Source: Anoplolepis gracilipes (Eukaryota > Arthropoda > Insecta > Hymenoptera > Formicidae). From it: 64,000 nt of DNA. The position numbers were made by a program, and so were the translations under genes. The notes under the pieces were generated by a model, which did no database searches, was not told where the DNA came from, and saw only the letters and a program-made list of their open reading frames with translations. The stretch is taken from NCBI RefSeq assembly GCF_047496725.1, contig NW_027328668.1:1-64000 (forward strand). Reading direction: 5' to 3'. Numbering within the stretch: position 1 is the stretch's first letter; every line of letters begins with the position of its first letter. This document shows positions 23,060 to 37,030 of the stretch, one piece after another.

Positions 23060-23270
23060 CAGCAATCAAAAATAAGGCGGAAAAAAAGAGATAGTTTTGC
23101 ATTACAATCCTATTAAAGTTATTAAAATAAGAAAAAATATAAAAAATATATAATAAAAAAATATAAAAAAACAAAAGGAAATCTAAAAGAAGGACGAAAG
23201 AAAGAAGGAAGGGTTTTTGCCAAAGGAGCAGATCGTCTTTACTTTCCTCCTTCTTAATAACGAACAGCAT

Positions 23271-23305
<35 letters not shown>

Positions 23306-23414
23306 AAGAAGCGAATTTAATACCTTCATAGCTAATAAAAATTGTGAAAAGAAGAAACTTACTTCTCTCTTGTAAATGTTGGGTTTCTCCTCAACATTTG
23401 TGTAAGGTCGAGGG
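23060..23414 (+). other. Retroelement 3' non-coding region and polypurine tract
   Basis: Homologous to 16,380-16,542: GAAGGGTTTTTGCC, CTTTACTTTCCTCCTTCTT, CTCAACATTTGTGTAAGGTCGAGGG directly before an LTR start. Includes a TA microsatellite at 23,275-23,302. Confidence 0.5.
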
Positions 23415-23690
23415 TGTTACGTCCTGCCGGGTCCACGTTTCTTGCTTCCACAAAGAATAAATAATAATCGTCCGATTGAAAAAAGATACTGCCGAACGAC
23501 AATTTTAATACTGTTAAAGTCTCGGATACTTTTGCCCAAAGAAAACCTTAACACGCCTTCAAGAATTAATATAAAAAGTGTAGATTTGCGAGAATGCGAC
23601 ATTATTATTCACTATTTCTTCTTAAGTTTCAAGCTCGTACAATCATTTTCCGCGCCTTTGGAAGATATGAAGAGATGAGTTAACATACGA
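23415..23690 (+). mobile_element. LTR H (family II), 5' part only
   Basis: Starts TGTTACGTCCTGCCGGG, has a short U3 and a TATA box (AATATAAAAAGTG, about 23,569), then fades into AT-rich DNA. The ORF and U5 are absent. Confidence 0.6.
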
Positions 23691-25541
23691 TTTATTTTCA
23701 CACAATTCTTCACTAGTTACTTGTATATTCTATGTGAGTTACTATAATATATACTATATATATTATATAATTGGCTTGTTCCTTTTGATTATTTTTCGTT
23801 TCTTTCGATTATTGCTGTGCAAGTGTAAAAGTACTTCCGCAGGGTGAATCAAAATATATTCTATGTTACTACACTCTACTATTCTACATAAATAAATATA
23901 TAAAACATAAATTTATAAACAAATATAATAATAAATTTATGAAAAATATAACACAGTAAGTAAATTGACAAAAGGAACAAAAAGACTTCTTTGTCCATTA
24001 ATTAACGATGTTAAAGTTTATAAAAATGTTCTTTGTTTATAAAATATATATTCTATATATAAAATATTTTGTGAATTATATCCTTTTAAAAAATTTCTTT
24101 AAAAATATTCTAAATTTCAATCAGCTTGCTGAAGTAATTGTTTGATATTACCTGGCCAGTTTGATGCGCTTACGATATCATTTTGAATTTCTGAACCATT
24201 TGAGTTAATAATCATTTAGCAAATATTATGAAATTCTTTTTAGAAAATATGTTACTGCTGCCTGGGGATTAAACAAATAATAATAAATAATATCTACTCA
24301 ATTTTGATTTGGAAATAATGTTATTTTATAAAGCAATATAAAAAAATAGATAGCTAGATTTTGATTATATGTACAAAGATTTTGATTTGCGTTATATCAT
24401 AAGCTTATGTTATGACTATATTCTCTTTTTTTGCTGATATTTAAGAAAATTTCGCTATGTATTTAATAAAACGTATTAGCTGGAGAATAAAAGATACTTG
24501 ATAAATAAAAAGAAGTCAAAGAAATTTTTAAGAAGGAGATTTGTAGTTTTTTTAATACAAATTAATCCAATAATTAAAATATAATTTATATAATATATAT
24601 ATATATATATATAACTTTAATAGAAAATTTCAGGAATTAATGTTATTTATATTCTTTAATAGTATTTATTCTTTTTTTTAAAATGGTATTTTATTTATGT
24701 GGAAAATTTGATTTTTAACAATTATAAGAAAATAACCTAAGTAGATAATATTTTTAATATTTTTGTAATGTCTTAGTATTGTAACTAATTAAACATAAAT
24801 GTTTTTTATTACATTGTTATTGTAAATAGTAAAATTATAAATTGAAGTAATATAAGCATGTTGCACATATTATTAACAATTTTTCGCCTATAACTTCATG
24901 ATGCAATAAATTACAATAACTAATGCTATTATATTTAAATAAATATTTTACTTGAATAAAAACCAGTTTACATTAAATCATTTCACAATTAAATCACACT
25001 AAATTGAAAAATATTATAAAAATATTATAAAATTATATTTTATTTGCAATTGAGCTTCGTTAACTATATAAGAAAATTCAATAATAAAATTTCAAAATAA
25101 ATAAAATAAACAAAAAAAAAATTATTTACATTTTTTCCAAATGTAGTGATTTTCTACTCAATTAACTATTAAATTTAATTTATCATTGAGATTTTCCATT
25201 ACAATCATTGTCAGAAAAATTTAAATCAGTATTCAATAAGTTTAATGCGATGTAAAATTTAATTAAAAATCTGTAATTAAAAAATAATAAAATGCAATGT
25301 AACTCGAAATATTTAAGCTTTTGTTGATTTAGAAAAATATGAATAATAGCATGTGCTTCTTGTTTTTCTCATTATCATGATCGTGTTAAATACAATTGCT
25401 TTAAAAGGATATGAGAAATATGATAATATATCAAACAAATTGCACTCACCAATATAAGAATAATGTGGTGCAAAACGAGATGTATGTCGCCGTGGTGTAT
25501 CCTTCGTTATATGTCGTCACGTAGTGCATCTTTTATTCACA
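23691..25541. other. AT-rich intergenic DNA
   Basis: No gene or terminal repeat recognised; short TA runs only. Confidence 0.55.
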
Positions 25542-25576
25542 CTAGACACCACAAGCGCGCGCTACGCGCGCGCTAT
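25542..25576 (-). mobile_element. Helitron-type 3' terminus
   Basis: Read on the minus strand: a GC-rich hairpin (AGCGCGCGCG TA GCGCGCGCT) followed about 8 nt later by CTAG and a T. This is the classical Helitron 3' end (hairpin, then CTRR, inserted before T). The element would extend to higher coordinates. Confidence 0.55.
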
Positions 25577-25616
25577 TCATTGTGCATTTACGCTATAAAT
25601 TTGAATATTTTTGAAA

Positions 25617-25702
25617 AAGAGAGTGTGTGCGTGTGTGCGTGCGTGCGTGCGTGTGTGTGAGAGGGAGGGGGGAGAGAGAGAGAGAGAGTGTGCGTGTGTG
25701 TA
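25617..25702. repeat. GT/GA microsatellite
   Basis: GTGTGTGCGTGCGTG followed by a GAGA-rich stretch and more GTGTG. Confidence 0.9.
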
Positions 25703-26460
25703 ATTATTATATAATTATTTTATTATTAAATATTAGTATTTATTTAACGTTTTTATAAAATTCCTAAGAAAAACTAAGTAACTCCTTGATCTGTGTAAGA
25801 ATCTTTGTAAAAAAGTATCTTTTATCCAAAGATAAATTGTTTTATATATTATTATATATATTATTATATATATTATTTATATGAATTAGTTTATGCATAT
25901 TTATTATATGTATATATAATATTATATATTATTTAAAATGTATATAATAATATATGAGTGTCTGAGACACCTCTTTTATCTCAGAAACAAAGCATTTTAA
26001 AGAAAAAGAGTTTTTATAAAACAAATTGATTTGTCTCATTATTCTATGCATAAAAGTATTAACGTAAGATTATCGAAATTTATATGTATAAATTTAACAA
26101 TATGATTGTATGTAATATTAAAAAGAATAAGATTAAATATTATTAATAAGATTAAATTTCATTAATTTTATTTTAAATAATATTTAAATTATTACTTTAT
26201 TAACTAATTATTTAATTAATATTGTATCTTATTTTTTATCTTCTCTGGCTTCTTTTCTATTTATTCCTTATTTTCTTTTATTCCTTTTTTTCTTATTGCA
26301 ATTTTCGCCTTCTTTAATTTTAAATAAAATATTCTTTTTTTTTCTTTTCTCTCTTACCTTTGTCTATTATTTTTCTTCTTTTTTGTACTGTAAATACAAC
26401 ATTTTTTATATATTATTAATAGTAATGTTATTACCTAATAATATCTTCCTTTTTTCATGC

Positions 26461-26510
<50 letters not shown>

Positions 26511-26772
26511 TCTTTCTCTCTGTCTTCTTGTCTTTTCCTTTTCTCTTATTTCTCGTCTTAATTTCTTAATTTCTCTTTCTCTATTAAAATACACAAAGCA
26601 ATTGTCAAAATTTGCAGTTTTGACAGCTGCAAAAGCGAATGAAGCATGTCACAGCAGACGAAATGTTTGACAACCAAGAACCAATCGGCATCGCGGAAAA
26701 GAGGCAACAATACACTTCGAGATATTCGAGAAGACTTCGAGAATTGAGAAAATACCGTAACATGCCTTTTTT
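25703..26772. other. AT-rich DNA with a CT microsatellite
   Basis: Non-coding. A (CT)n tract lies at 26,461-26,522. The Leu/Ser-rich ORF at 26,296-26,670 is a low-complexity artefact. Confidence 0.6.
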
Positions 26773-26815
26773 ACTAAAGGGACAAGCTCGCAGCGCGCGC
26801 TAACGCGCGCGCATT
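26773..26815 (-). mobile_element. Second Helitron-like 3' end
   Basis: A minus-strand hairpin GCGCGCGCG TTA GCGCGCGC is followed by TGCGAGCTTGTCCCTTTAGT. The layout matches 25,542-25,576, but the end reads TTTAG rather than CTAG. It lies about 0.7 kb past the helicase relic and may be that element's own terminus. Confidence 0.4.
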
Positions 26816-27469
26816 TCATGGACATTCTTAAGAATTTAACTGATTTACTCTGTCAAAAAATATTAATAAATTTCAATTAATTTTAAAGTATTATAATATA
26901 TTATTTACAACATATTATTATTTTAAAATTCAATTAACAAATTAATATTTATTTCAATTTTGACACTTATTAACTGATTAAAACGTTAATTTATTAAATT
27001 AAGTTTTAAAATATTAACATGTTATAAAATTAAAATAATGTTTTAATTAATAATATTCTAACTTTGATTAATACTTTTTGACAAAAATTCATTGTTTAAA
27101 TTATTAATTGTCTAATTTAATTTTAAAATACTAATATTTATAAAAATTAACATATTTAAAAAATTTAAAATATTTATAAAAATTAACTTTGGCAGCAAAT
27201 TATGTGTATTAAAATGAAAATTATAATTTATGTTATAAGATATTTTCTTTTAATTTTAAAAGTATAAGTAAATATTAATAATTTTAAATAATTAAAATAA
27301 TATAAACAAACAATAATAACCATTGATAATCTTTAATCTTTAATTAAATCAAGCATTTGAGACAAAAATTCTGTCAATTTGCTTCTACCTTGTCATTTTT
27401 TACATTATTATAACATAATTATACATCAATCATTTGTTTATAACATTTTATTATTAATCAAATATTTCC

Positions 27470-29667
27470 TTATAAACATAATTTTTTATTTTTTTAGACA
27501 GATTATCATCCTTTAAATAAACTTTCAATGATTCCCAAGAGTGAACTCGTGAAAATGCAACATAAGGTGACCATGACTAAAAAACATCTTTTCGAAGATC
27601 TATTACAATTTTATTAAAAGTTTGTCCTTGTGATTTATTTATAGTCATAGCAAATGCCAATTTCACTGGAAATTGTTTTCTTTTAAAAGTAAATGGGTAC
27701 ACATTTTCGCAATACAAAGTAATACGATTAATGAAGACAATTTCCCCAGTCTTATTACCTGTTAAAATGTCACAACGCAATAAATTATTATCTAAATCTA
27801 AAACTAATAATCTAGTACCATTGCATAAACCTTCATTGATGCTAAGATTTCTAATAAGCATAACAATAATGTATTTTCTTAAGCGTAATTCATGAGGTGG
27901 AAGACACGTTGGATTTAAAGAGTTAAGATATTCTATCGGAATTATTTCATAAATATCTTTATTATCTCCAGTCGTTTCAGGAGTATCTATACTTGTATAA
28001 ACTCTTTCCATCGTTTTATCTAATAAACTTACTACTTTTTCATTTATTTCATCAACATCGACATTTCTTGCAGATAATATAACGTAATTAGTCATACTTT
28101 TATATTGTTTACGTTTTATAATGTCTCCGTACATGTCTTTAACTATATCCAAATCTGCGTTTGCTATACATTTTTCTGGAATATGAACATTATCTGAGTA
28201 ATCATTTAAAGAACCATTACCTAAGTTTATTAAAAACTGTACAAATTCTTTTTTTTATAGTAAAGTTCTCATATTTTGTGTCAATGAAAATATTTTAAAT
28301 TGTTTCCATAGAGTACTAAATTTTATCAATAAATTTATAATTTCACAACGCGTAGCTCTTTCTTTTATAGGTAATAATTGTCTAAAATCTCCACCAAGAA
28401 GAACAATTTTACCACCAAAATATAAATTATTTTGCATTATATCGCGTAACGTTCGATCCATTATTTCTAATATATAGCGTAGTGCCATAGAAGCTTCATC
28501 TATAATAAAAACATTTACAAGTTTTAAATTTTCAGCTTCTTTAGATTGTACTTTAATGTTTGATGTAGAATCGGTGAAAAGAGGTACAGGTAATCCAAAA
28601 ACTTTATGTATTGTTTTCCCATTTGGAAGTAATGTTGCAGCAATACCGGTAAATGCCATTGTATTAATTATTTTTCCTCTACTTTTAAGTAGATAATACA
28701 AGGTTGTATAAATGAAAGTTTTACCAGATCCACCAGGACCATCAATGTAAAAACAGTTATCACTATTATTACTTGTTGTTGCTATTAAAATAGTATCAAC
28801 AATTTCTTTTTGTTCTTTATTTAATTGTTCATATTGTCGCATACCTATCGATGTATCTTTTTCAATCATTTCTTCGTCGTTTGTTTCTTGTTACTCCATT
28901 TCTTGTTCCATTTCAGGAAAATTAGCAACATTTGATCCTTCCATTTGAAGCAAATTAATAATATAAGTATAAGCTTTCTTTATTCCTGTTATAGGTCCAA
29001 ATCGTCTTGTATAATCTTCCGACATATCTTTTTTAAACTCCCATAATTTTTTCGGATGAACTGGTTGGCAATGAATCAAAATTCGTACAAACAAATTACG
29101 AAGTCGTTTTGGCATCATCCAAACTTTTGCTTCATTCATTGCACGATACCATTCTTCATCATCTTCTATGAGTCCTAATGCTAAACATGCGTCGGTAAAA
29201 GTTTGATGTATCTTATTATTAACTGTTCTTAATTCTTAAAAATTTGTAGCCCCTTTAACATGTAGTAAAAGTATACGTAAATGAAACAACTCTAGCTGAG
29301 ACGGACTGATGGAATACATACGACCGATACAATTAAAATATCTTTGACGTTTTTCCCAGTGATTAATAGTTCTACCATTAATTGTAACTTTTTTAAATAC
29401 ATAATGAGATGGAATATCACTATATAAATATTGTTTCGCTTCTTTATCTCGAGCATTTAACTCAAAATAATCTAACAACATTGTTACTTGTTCTACAGCA
29501 GATCTTAATGTATCATTATTAATACTATCATCGATTATTACATTATGTTCGTTTGGTAAATGAACCGGTAAACGAAATATAGCGTGACTTTTTTCTTGTA
29601 AAGGTTTGCTCAAAATACACCAACATGCTTCTACAGGCCCGACATATCGAGCTTCAATAAATTTCAA
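27470..29667 (-). pseudogene. Helitron helicase (PIF1-type), 5'-truncated relic
   Basis: Minus-strand pieces in order. 29,667-29,236: the pre-helicase part (VGPVEACWCILSKPLQEKSH; FRLPVHLPNEHNV). 29,139-28,891: a linker. 28,869-28,255: Walker A GPGGSGKTFIY, Walker B VFIIDEASMA and LLGGDFRQLLPI. 28,152-27,577: ending with motif VI AFAMTINKSQGQT. A broken tail resembling SHGxxYVAxSRV continues to about 27,470. Frames change at an A-run near 28,250 and at stops near 28,895 and 29,238. The HUH Rep nuclease domain is not found, so the element cannot move by itself. In the family the helicase unwinds DNA for rolling-circle transposition. Confidence 0.85.
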
Positions 29668-31149
29668 TTTTACGTTTATTATTTATTTATTTTACATTTA
29701 TTTCAACTTTTATAGAACATGATAAAATTATTCTTTTATATTTTATAATCTGTATTCCATTAAAATTTAATCTTTTTATACTAATTCTAATATATTACTA
29801 ATTAATAATGATTTAAAAATGAAAGAGTAAAAAAATAAAATTTATATCATTCAATCTTAAAAGTAATATAAATGTATAAATTACCTTGAAATTACTTCAA
29901 GACTCATCCAATATAAGGTTCCTATAAGAAATTTTCGCTTTGATAATTCTTGAGATTTTAGCACAGAAACCGAAATCTGACAGTTCTACTTGCCATGTGC
30001 CATATGTCTTTGTGAAACTGAACTTGTGTAATAACATATTTTGGTTTACTTGATGTTTTCTCGATGCCTCTACAACTGAACCTATAAATTAAATATTGTC
30101 ATTACATTAATTATAATGTATATAATGTAATAAATGTGTCATATATTTGTTAAACATATGTCCTACTATTCTTAAAATAGAAGAAAGCTAATGTTACAGT
30201 TCCCATCAAATTTTTTAAAATATTTGTTTAGATTGTATGTCTTAATTAATTTATGGAAAAAAATTATAAATGCTTTTTAAATTATACACATTCGTTAAAA
30301 TTAAATATTATAATAATAATAGTACATTAATATTAAATAAATTATATATGCATTGATTTAGAAGTTTCCATTGTTTTTTTAGATATGACTGGAGATTGAT
30401 GAATTTTCAGACATATTATATGCCTAAGGATATTTATTAATGTTATGTCAACTTAATTGGGTCAACGGTCTTAGCAAAGCTATGAATTTGTATAATAACA
30501 CATTTTAGTTTATTTGATGTTTTCTCGATACTTCCACAACTAAATCTTATAAATTAAATATTATCATTAGATTAATTATAATTTATGTAATGTAATAAAT
30601 GTATTATATATCTGTTAAACATATATCCTACTTTTTTTTAAAGAGAAGAAAACTAATGTTACAATTTACATTTTAAGTTTTAAAATATGCATTTAGGTTG
30701 TATATTTTTTTTTGTCTAAATTAATTTAATTTAATGATAAATTTGGTATATTTGATCCGGAATGAGTTAAATTTGACCATGATTGCATATTAGGATTATG
30801 ATTTTAAAAGTTTGGAATTATGTTCTGTATGCTGGAACTTACTCCACTGCCAACACACGCAGAATTCTGTCTCAACTTATCATTGTAGTTACATGGTTTA
30901 TTAAAATTTATGAAACTTTGATTAATATTTGAAGGTATCTCCTGGCCTTCAAGGACGGATGGATTACTTGCATGCTTGCAAATGTATGACGTGACTATAA
31001 TAATGTTATAATCTTTAATTTCATATAAAAAATAATACAAGACATCAAAAGATTATCCTTAACAAAAATTTGAAGCTACTTAATTTATTTAATAATATTG
31101 TTACAACAATAAACTTTAAGTTATTGCTGTATATTAACAATAACATACC
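29668..31149. other. AT-rich DNA with a diverged direct duplication
   Basis: Copies at about 30,028-30,172 and 30,488-30,634 share TTGATGTTTTCTCGAT, AAATTAAATATT and TGTTAAACATAT blocks about 460 bp apart. Otherwise nothing coding is recognised. Confidence 0.6.
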
Positions 31150-31950
31150 TCTCCTGAGTCGAGGTTAGGTGGACTCGAAGAGTGTAAAAAATTGTAACAC
31201 CTACCATGCGACGACGCAATTTCTGAGAAACGCGGCTCCATCGAGACTCGCCCGCCCTGGCTTAAGTGTCGCACGCAGAGATCTCCTCGTGGAAACTCTA
31301 AGAACGAGACACGATGCGCGAGTAGACGAGACAGCGGCGAAGTTCGTTGCCGTCCTTGGACGAGTTTAGACGTGTCTTCTTGCGCTGTTACGCATTATAT
31401 TTTTTAGTATATAGATGATATAAAATAAAAAAATTTAGAATATAATATAAATTTTCTTTTACCCGTTAATAGCTATAAGACGTACATATATTCGTCAGGG
31501 CCAAAATCAATAGAAGAAGACAGCGGCAAACACAGACGAGGCCTATATACGCCATTTTCTTCTTCTTCTACTGATTTATAGCATATAGCTCTTAGCCGGT
31601 CTACCTACTTTGTGGTTAGATTGAAATGATAAGAGAATTAAAATAATGAAAGTAAATATATGTATAAGTACGTGAAATAGTAATGGAAGAATTATAATAA
31701 TTTAAAAAATATAAAAGTTACTTACAATTAATCCAAAAAAATAACGCGTAAAAGCGCATAAGAAACACGTCCGCACTCGTCCAAGGACGGAAAACGGAAA
31801 CGAACGAAAATTCATCATTCATCCATTTCTGACAAATCGCACACCAGCGAACCGTGCGACGAAACTCACGAATCTTTCGGGCGTATAGAGCCTCTTAGGA
31901 AGAGAGTGGCAAACTCACGCAATAACGTAACCTCTCTATTTGATTTTTAT
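31150..31950. repeat. GC-richer foldback segment
   Basis: GCCGTCCTTGGACGAG with following bases at 31,351-31,395 is repeated inverted at about 31,740-31,790 (CACTCGTCCAAGGACGG). Inner inverted pieces centre on AGAAGAAGACAGCGGC / TTTTCTTCTTCTTCTACTG (31,510-31,580). It could be a MITE or a folded non-coding transcript; no target duplication was found. Confidence 0.45.
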
Positions 31951-32314
31951 ATAAAATAAATACAAAGCTGCAAATATTAATATTATTTTCAGTTTTTCGT
32001 GTTTCGTGCACATTATAAAATGCTCAGTAAAAGCTTTAACGCCTCTATCCAATCAGAAGAAATGAAGGATTACATAATTGAGTTTGCTACTCTTTTCCTA
32101 TATAAGTCTCTAACCGGTTATGTTCCAACTTCTTCGTATTTTCTAATTTTAAAACTTTCTTCTTTCTATATATTCTCTCTTCTTCTTCTTATTTATTTCT
32201 ATTGTTTATTCTTCTTCTCTTCTTTAACTTTAAAGAAGTTAATTTAATAATATTTAAATATTTAATATATATACATATATATAAATATATATCAATATTA
32301 TAAATTAGAGATTA

Positions 32315-32376
32315 AAGTGTGAATAAATTGAATAATTTTGGCTAGTCAGGTCGTTTTAATTAACCCGTTGTTTATA
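32315..32376 (+). mobile_element. Penelope-like terminal fragment
   Basis: TGTGAATAAATTGAAT, GGCTAGTCAGGTCG and TTTTAATTAACCCGTTGTTT match 16,150-16,203. Confidence 0.7.
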
Positions 32377-32419
32377 TATCAATATTATTATCTAATATTA
32401 TATTATTTGTATCTAATAC

Positions 32420-32507
32420 TCTCCCTCCCTCTCTCCCTCCCTCCCTCTTGCCTTCCCTCTCTCCCTCCCTCTATCCCTCTCCCCCTCCCTCCCCCTCCCT
32501 CCCCCTC

Positions 32508-32557
<50 letters not shown>

Positions 32558-32568
32558 CTTTTCTTATC
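32420..32568. repeat. CT/CCCT microsatellite
   Basis: Imperfect CCCT/CT tract. ORFs across it are artefacts. Confidence 0.95.
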
Positions 32569-33943
32569 TTTTCTTTTAACGGTTCGTGTAAAATAAATAT
32601 TATTATATATCATCACCTAAAAAAATTAATATTTTTCTTTTACACTATTTAACAATAACTGAACACACGAAACATACAACAACTATTAATTATTATAATT
32701 ATTTTTACACATAATATAATATATATTGTATATATATATACTTACTTCTTTTCATTCATCGTCACTGCTTCATCCTATTGATAAATTTGCCTTCTCTTAT
32801 AAATATTTTCTACTAAATCTTCTGTGATACGACACAATAATAATAAGCTTATAAGAAATATAAATACCGCGATCATCACAACATTTAACCTTTATCACTG
32901 TCATAAATCGACACGATACACGAACCGTCTTTATCATAACCGCGATCAAGTCCACCTTGTACCTATATCGAATCGACCGCCAATCACGTACACGGAAAAG
33001 CGGCAACAATTACAAGCGATATAACAGGCACTTCAAGTTAGGTTACAAATGACTTTTTTTATAAAGGATTCGCTGCAGGAAAACAAGAGAAAGTCAATCT
33101 TTAGATTTTTCGCAAAACAACAATTTTCACTTATCATCAATCATCACTCAGCTTTAATAGCTTTAATCTTATAGTTATCTAAATCTTGACACTATTTACA
33201 CTTTTAAGATGAAAAATAACGCACGTACAATTTATGTTTCGTAGATTCTGGCGTATTGAAAGATGAAACTTAACGAACAGATGCGCATCAAGATATTGTT
33301 CTAACGATAAATGCGCGCTTGCGCATATATATTTAAGATAATCACAACCACAGAGCTTATGCTAATGGAGGGGCCTTGCCTACTGTCGAACATAGGAGAA
33401 TCTACTGAAGAAAGATCGACAAAAAGAGTATTTTATCTTTCTTTCTGTAATCTCCAATTTCGGATTGTTTTCATAAGAAAAAAAAGGATAGCCTATTTAG
33501 GAGGACGACCACAGTATAGATCTGTCATTGTTTATCATCCAATATTTCCTGCTTTCTCTGTCTTATTTCAGTACGCTAGGACTGCTCTATTAATATAACC
33601 CAGTAAACACTGTTTATTGCAGCAATATAACGTAGAAGTAACAATAAATATAATGCAACTTATATCATATATAACTTATATATCATATGTACTATTATGT
33701 AATGTTATAGTGGTTATTACATGTATTAAATATTACTGCAATGTAACATTGTTATCTGAATGTTATATAATTTTTTCTGTATATAATATACATATAATTT
33801 GATTACAAAACATTATTATTATATTAATTATATTTTTATTGATGAAAATTATGTTACAATAATTTAAAGAAAAGTTTCAAAGAATTGTTTTTCGTTGAAT
33901 TAAATACAGTTAATTAGATTTTAGAAAATTAAATACATATATA
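32569..33943. other. Intergenic DNA, nothing recognised
   Basis: Slightly less AT-rich in 32,820-33,600. The ORF at 33,311-33,598 has no family resemblance and no splice context that I can support. Confidence 0.5.
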
Positions 33944-34718
33944 CAAGGTGGGCCAAATAACCTGTGATAGGCTATTTTCTCCGGAACTATTGGAGATATA
34001 GACTTGAATTTTTTTATATTAAATGGCACATGGGGGCTGAATACTTGGCGCATAAGAAAATTTTTTGGGGGGACTTTTAGGGAGACAAAAAGAAGGCATT
34101 TGTTCGGTATTGAGAAGGTAATTTCTTACAATCAGTATTACAATGGAAATTCTGTCACAGATTAGACGTGAAATTTGATGTCCGAAACAATCTTCGCAAA
34201 CGCATTAACATGTGTTTAGAAGCTCGTGGACACCATTTTGAACATTTAATAAAGTGACTCCATGTAAATACTGTCAATTTACATTGTACATTTATTTCTC
34301 TAGTTACTCTACATTAAGCGCAAATTTGTTATTATTTGGTAAGAAATTACCTTCTCAATGCCGAACATGTTTGTAAACAAGGTTGAAATAAATTAGAGTA
34401 CATCAATAAATGTATCAAATTAATAATAAATGTAAATCAAATTGAAATCTTTCAGAACTCCTTAACAGTACAAAAAAATGTTTCAAGTAAATGTTGTTAA
34501 TTTGATGAAAGCTACCCGAATATTTTAAAAAATGTACCTCATTCAATTAAAAAAATAAGGGGTACTTCTTTTTGTCCCCCTAAAAGTCCCTCCAAAAAAT
34601 TTTCCTATGCGCCAAGTAATCAGCCCCCATGTGCCATTTAATGTAAAAAAAAATTCAAGTCCATATCTCCAATAGTTTCAGAGAAAATAGTATATTACAG
34701 GTTATTTGGTCCACCCTG
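33944..34718. mobile_element. Mariner-type MITE with long TIRs
   Basis: Flanked by TA. The left end CAAGGTGGGCCAAATAACC matches the right end GGTTATTTGGTCCACCCTG in inverse. The inverted arms run about 150 bp (TGGCACATGGGGGCTGA / TCAGCCCCCATGTGCCA), and a further inverted block (GGTAATTTCTTAC / GTAAGAAATTACC) lies inside. No transposase. Confidence 0.85.
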
Positions 34719-37030
34719 TATATGTATATACATCTTCAATTTCTTCTTTATTTTAAATAAAAGAAATATTTTTACTTTTACATTAAAAATATTTGTTGTT
34801 AAACATTAAAATTTATTTGCTTATTGATGTATTCACATATGAAAAAAATTAAATGTTCATTAAAAAATTAAATATCTGATAAATTTAATGTCCGTATAAC
34901 GCATTTGTATAAAATGTTGTATTAATACTAAAAATGTCACGATATTATTTAATTTGTGAAATATTTATTCTTCAGTACACAAATATACAAATATGGTTTG
35001 CAGATTCTCTTTAAGAAGACTTTTACGCAAAATGTTAATGATTTAATTCAAATTTATAAATTATGTTCAAATATTGACAATTCTACTTCAAATATCGAAC
35101 ACCTGTGTGTTTAAATTACGTGTATATGAATATCTTGTCCAAATAATTTTTATTCTCACTTTTCATTAAGAAACATACATTTTAAATCAATAATTATTAA
35201 ATAATATTATTAAATGCATTTTGTTCAAAATAATAATTATTAAATAATAATCATAATTATTAATATCGACAAAAATAATTAATAATCTAAAATAGTCTGC
35301 TAGAAATACAAAAAAAATTGATAGAATTGACACAAAATTTTCAGGCAATATTCTACACTTTAAAGAAGACTCTAATTACAATGACTTCAAAACGATATTG
35401 TTTTTTCTAATCAAGTATGCATGTGTATATGTATATATTTTGATTAGTGCATCTCTTTTCCATCTTTCACGTCCAGCATATCATATATGTATAGGCTATA
35501 AGATTATATGAACAAATTATAATAAATTTGTTCATCTATTTCAGAGATAAATTAAATCAAATTGAATTAAATCAAATTAAATCGAATTAAAAAACATAAC
35601 TTGTCATTATTGTAGCATATAATAAATGTGAGATTGAATGTATCTGATAGTAAGGAAATATTTAAATGTGATAGAAATAGGTCCATATACGTGTGTGTGA
35701 TATTACCTACTTTTAAAATAAGATATATATTTAAATGATTAAAATAAAATTGATACTAATGTATGGAAAATATGTATAATTTATTTATAGCAATAATTGA
35801 AGCAGTCAGGTAAAAGATCATAAATAAATTACTAAAGTGTTCTAATCTAATTGTCAACAATGTAGATTATATTTTATTTATTTTAATTTTCACACCTTAT
35901 ATAAATAAAAAATACAAGAACAATTGTATTTTTAGCAGCCTGGACGGAATTCTTTTTATGTTTACTTAATATTTACATTTAGCAAATTACATCCATTCAA
36001 TGAAGAGATTTTTCTATGTTTTATAAAAATACTTTTTAATACATAAATTCAACAAATTTGACACTATTAAATAAATGACCACTGTCAGGTTGATAGTATG
36101 TGTGTTGTTTTGTTCACAGTATATGCAAGTAAAACTTATTTGTAAGTCATAAGTGAAAAAACTATCTTAATACAAAATAAAACTTTGCTGTGCTTAAAAA
36201 CGTATTAACACTATGTAAAAAAATTATAACGAAATAAAGATCTTTTCCATACTATCAAAGATACGCACAATTCATATATAATGCAAAAAAATTAACTTCA
36301 AACAAAATATAAAAAGTAAAAAAAAAATGAAACATACACACATACACAATTGAATTTATAAAACTACTTATAAATTAACTTAGAAAATAAATTAACTGTG
36401 ATAAACTAAGATTACATTATATTTGGGACTTAAATCTTAAATGCCTTCAATACTTTTCAAAGTATACGCTGTCGAAAGCTACTGATTAAATTATCATTAC
36501 AAAAATATTTTATCTCACATTCTCCGTCAGTAGATTTATTCTTTTATTGGATGACGACATTTCTCATGGAAAATCTTCTTTCAATGGAAATTTCCGTTAA
36601 CGATGACGAGATATAATGGATACGCCCGCAAGAGGCCAAAAATGAGAAAACAAACATGCTCTCTATCATGTAAACGGATTTTCTTATTCCTTGATTGTCG
36701 GCGATTTCAAATAACACAATGAGCATAAAATTAATCTTTATTTTAAGCAATATTTTAGAAAAATGATAAGATAATATAATGGTTAATGACAATGTACTGA
36801 CCATAAGAACATATAAGACTTAATATGAGAATTTAATTTATAAAGAATAATTAAATAATATTTAATAATTATAATAATATCTAATTAATAATAAATAATT
36901 AATTAGTTTATAATTTAAATATTATATTAACAATATTGAACTATTACACTAACAACTACAATGTAAATGTAACGTAAATTTTAAAGTAAATTGTACGTTA
37001 GTTTCATTAGCATATTGTTCAGTTTAGCAT
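34719..37030. other. AT-rich DNA with one unassigned hydrophobic ORF
   Basis: The minus-strand ORF at 36,804-36,544 (86 codons) has hydrophobic stretches (FMLIVLFEI, MFVFSFLAS). It could be an exon of a membrane protein such as a chemoreceptor, but no diagnostic motif is present. Nothing else recognised. Confidence 0.35.

Noticed and set aside
31999..32247. 82-codon ORF rich in Ser/Leu/Phe
   Set aside because: Low-complexity hydrophobic reading of T-rich DNA; no family features.
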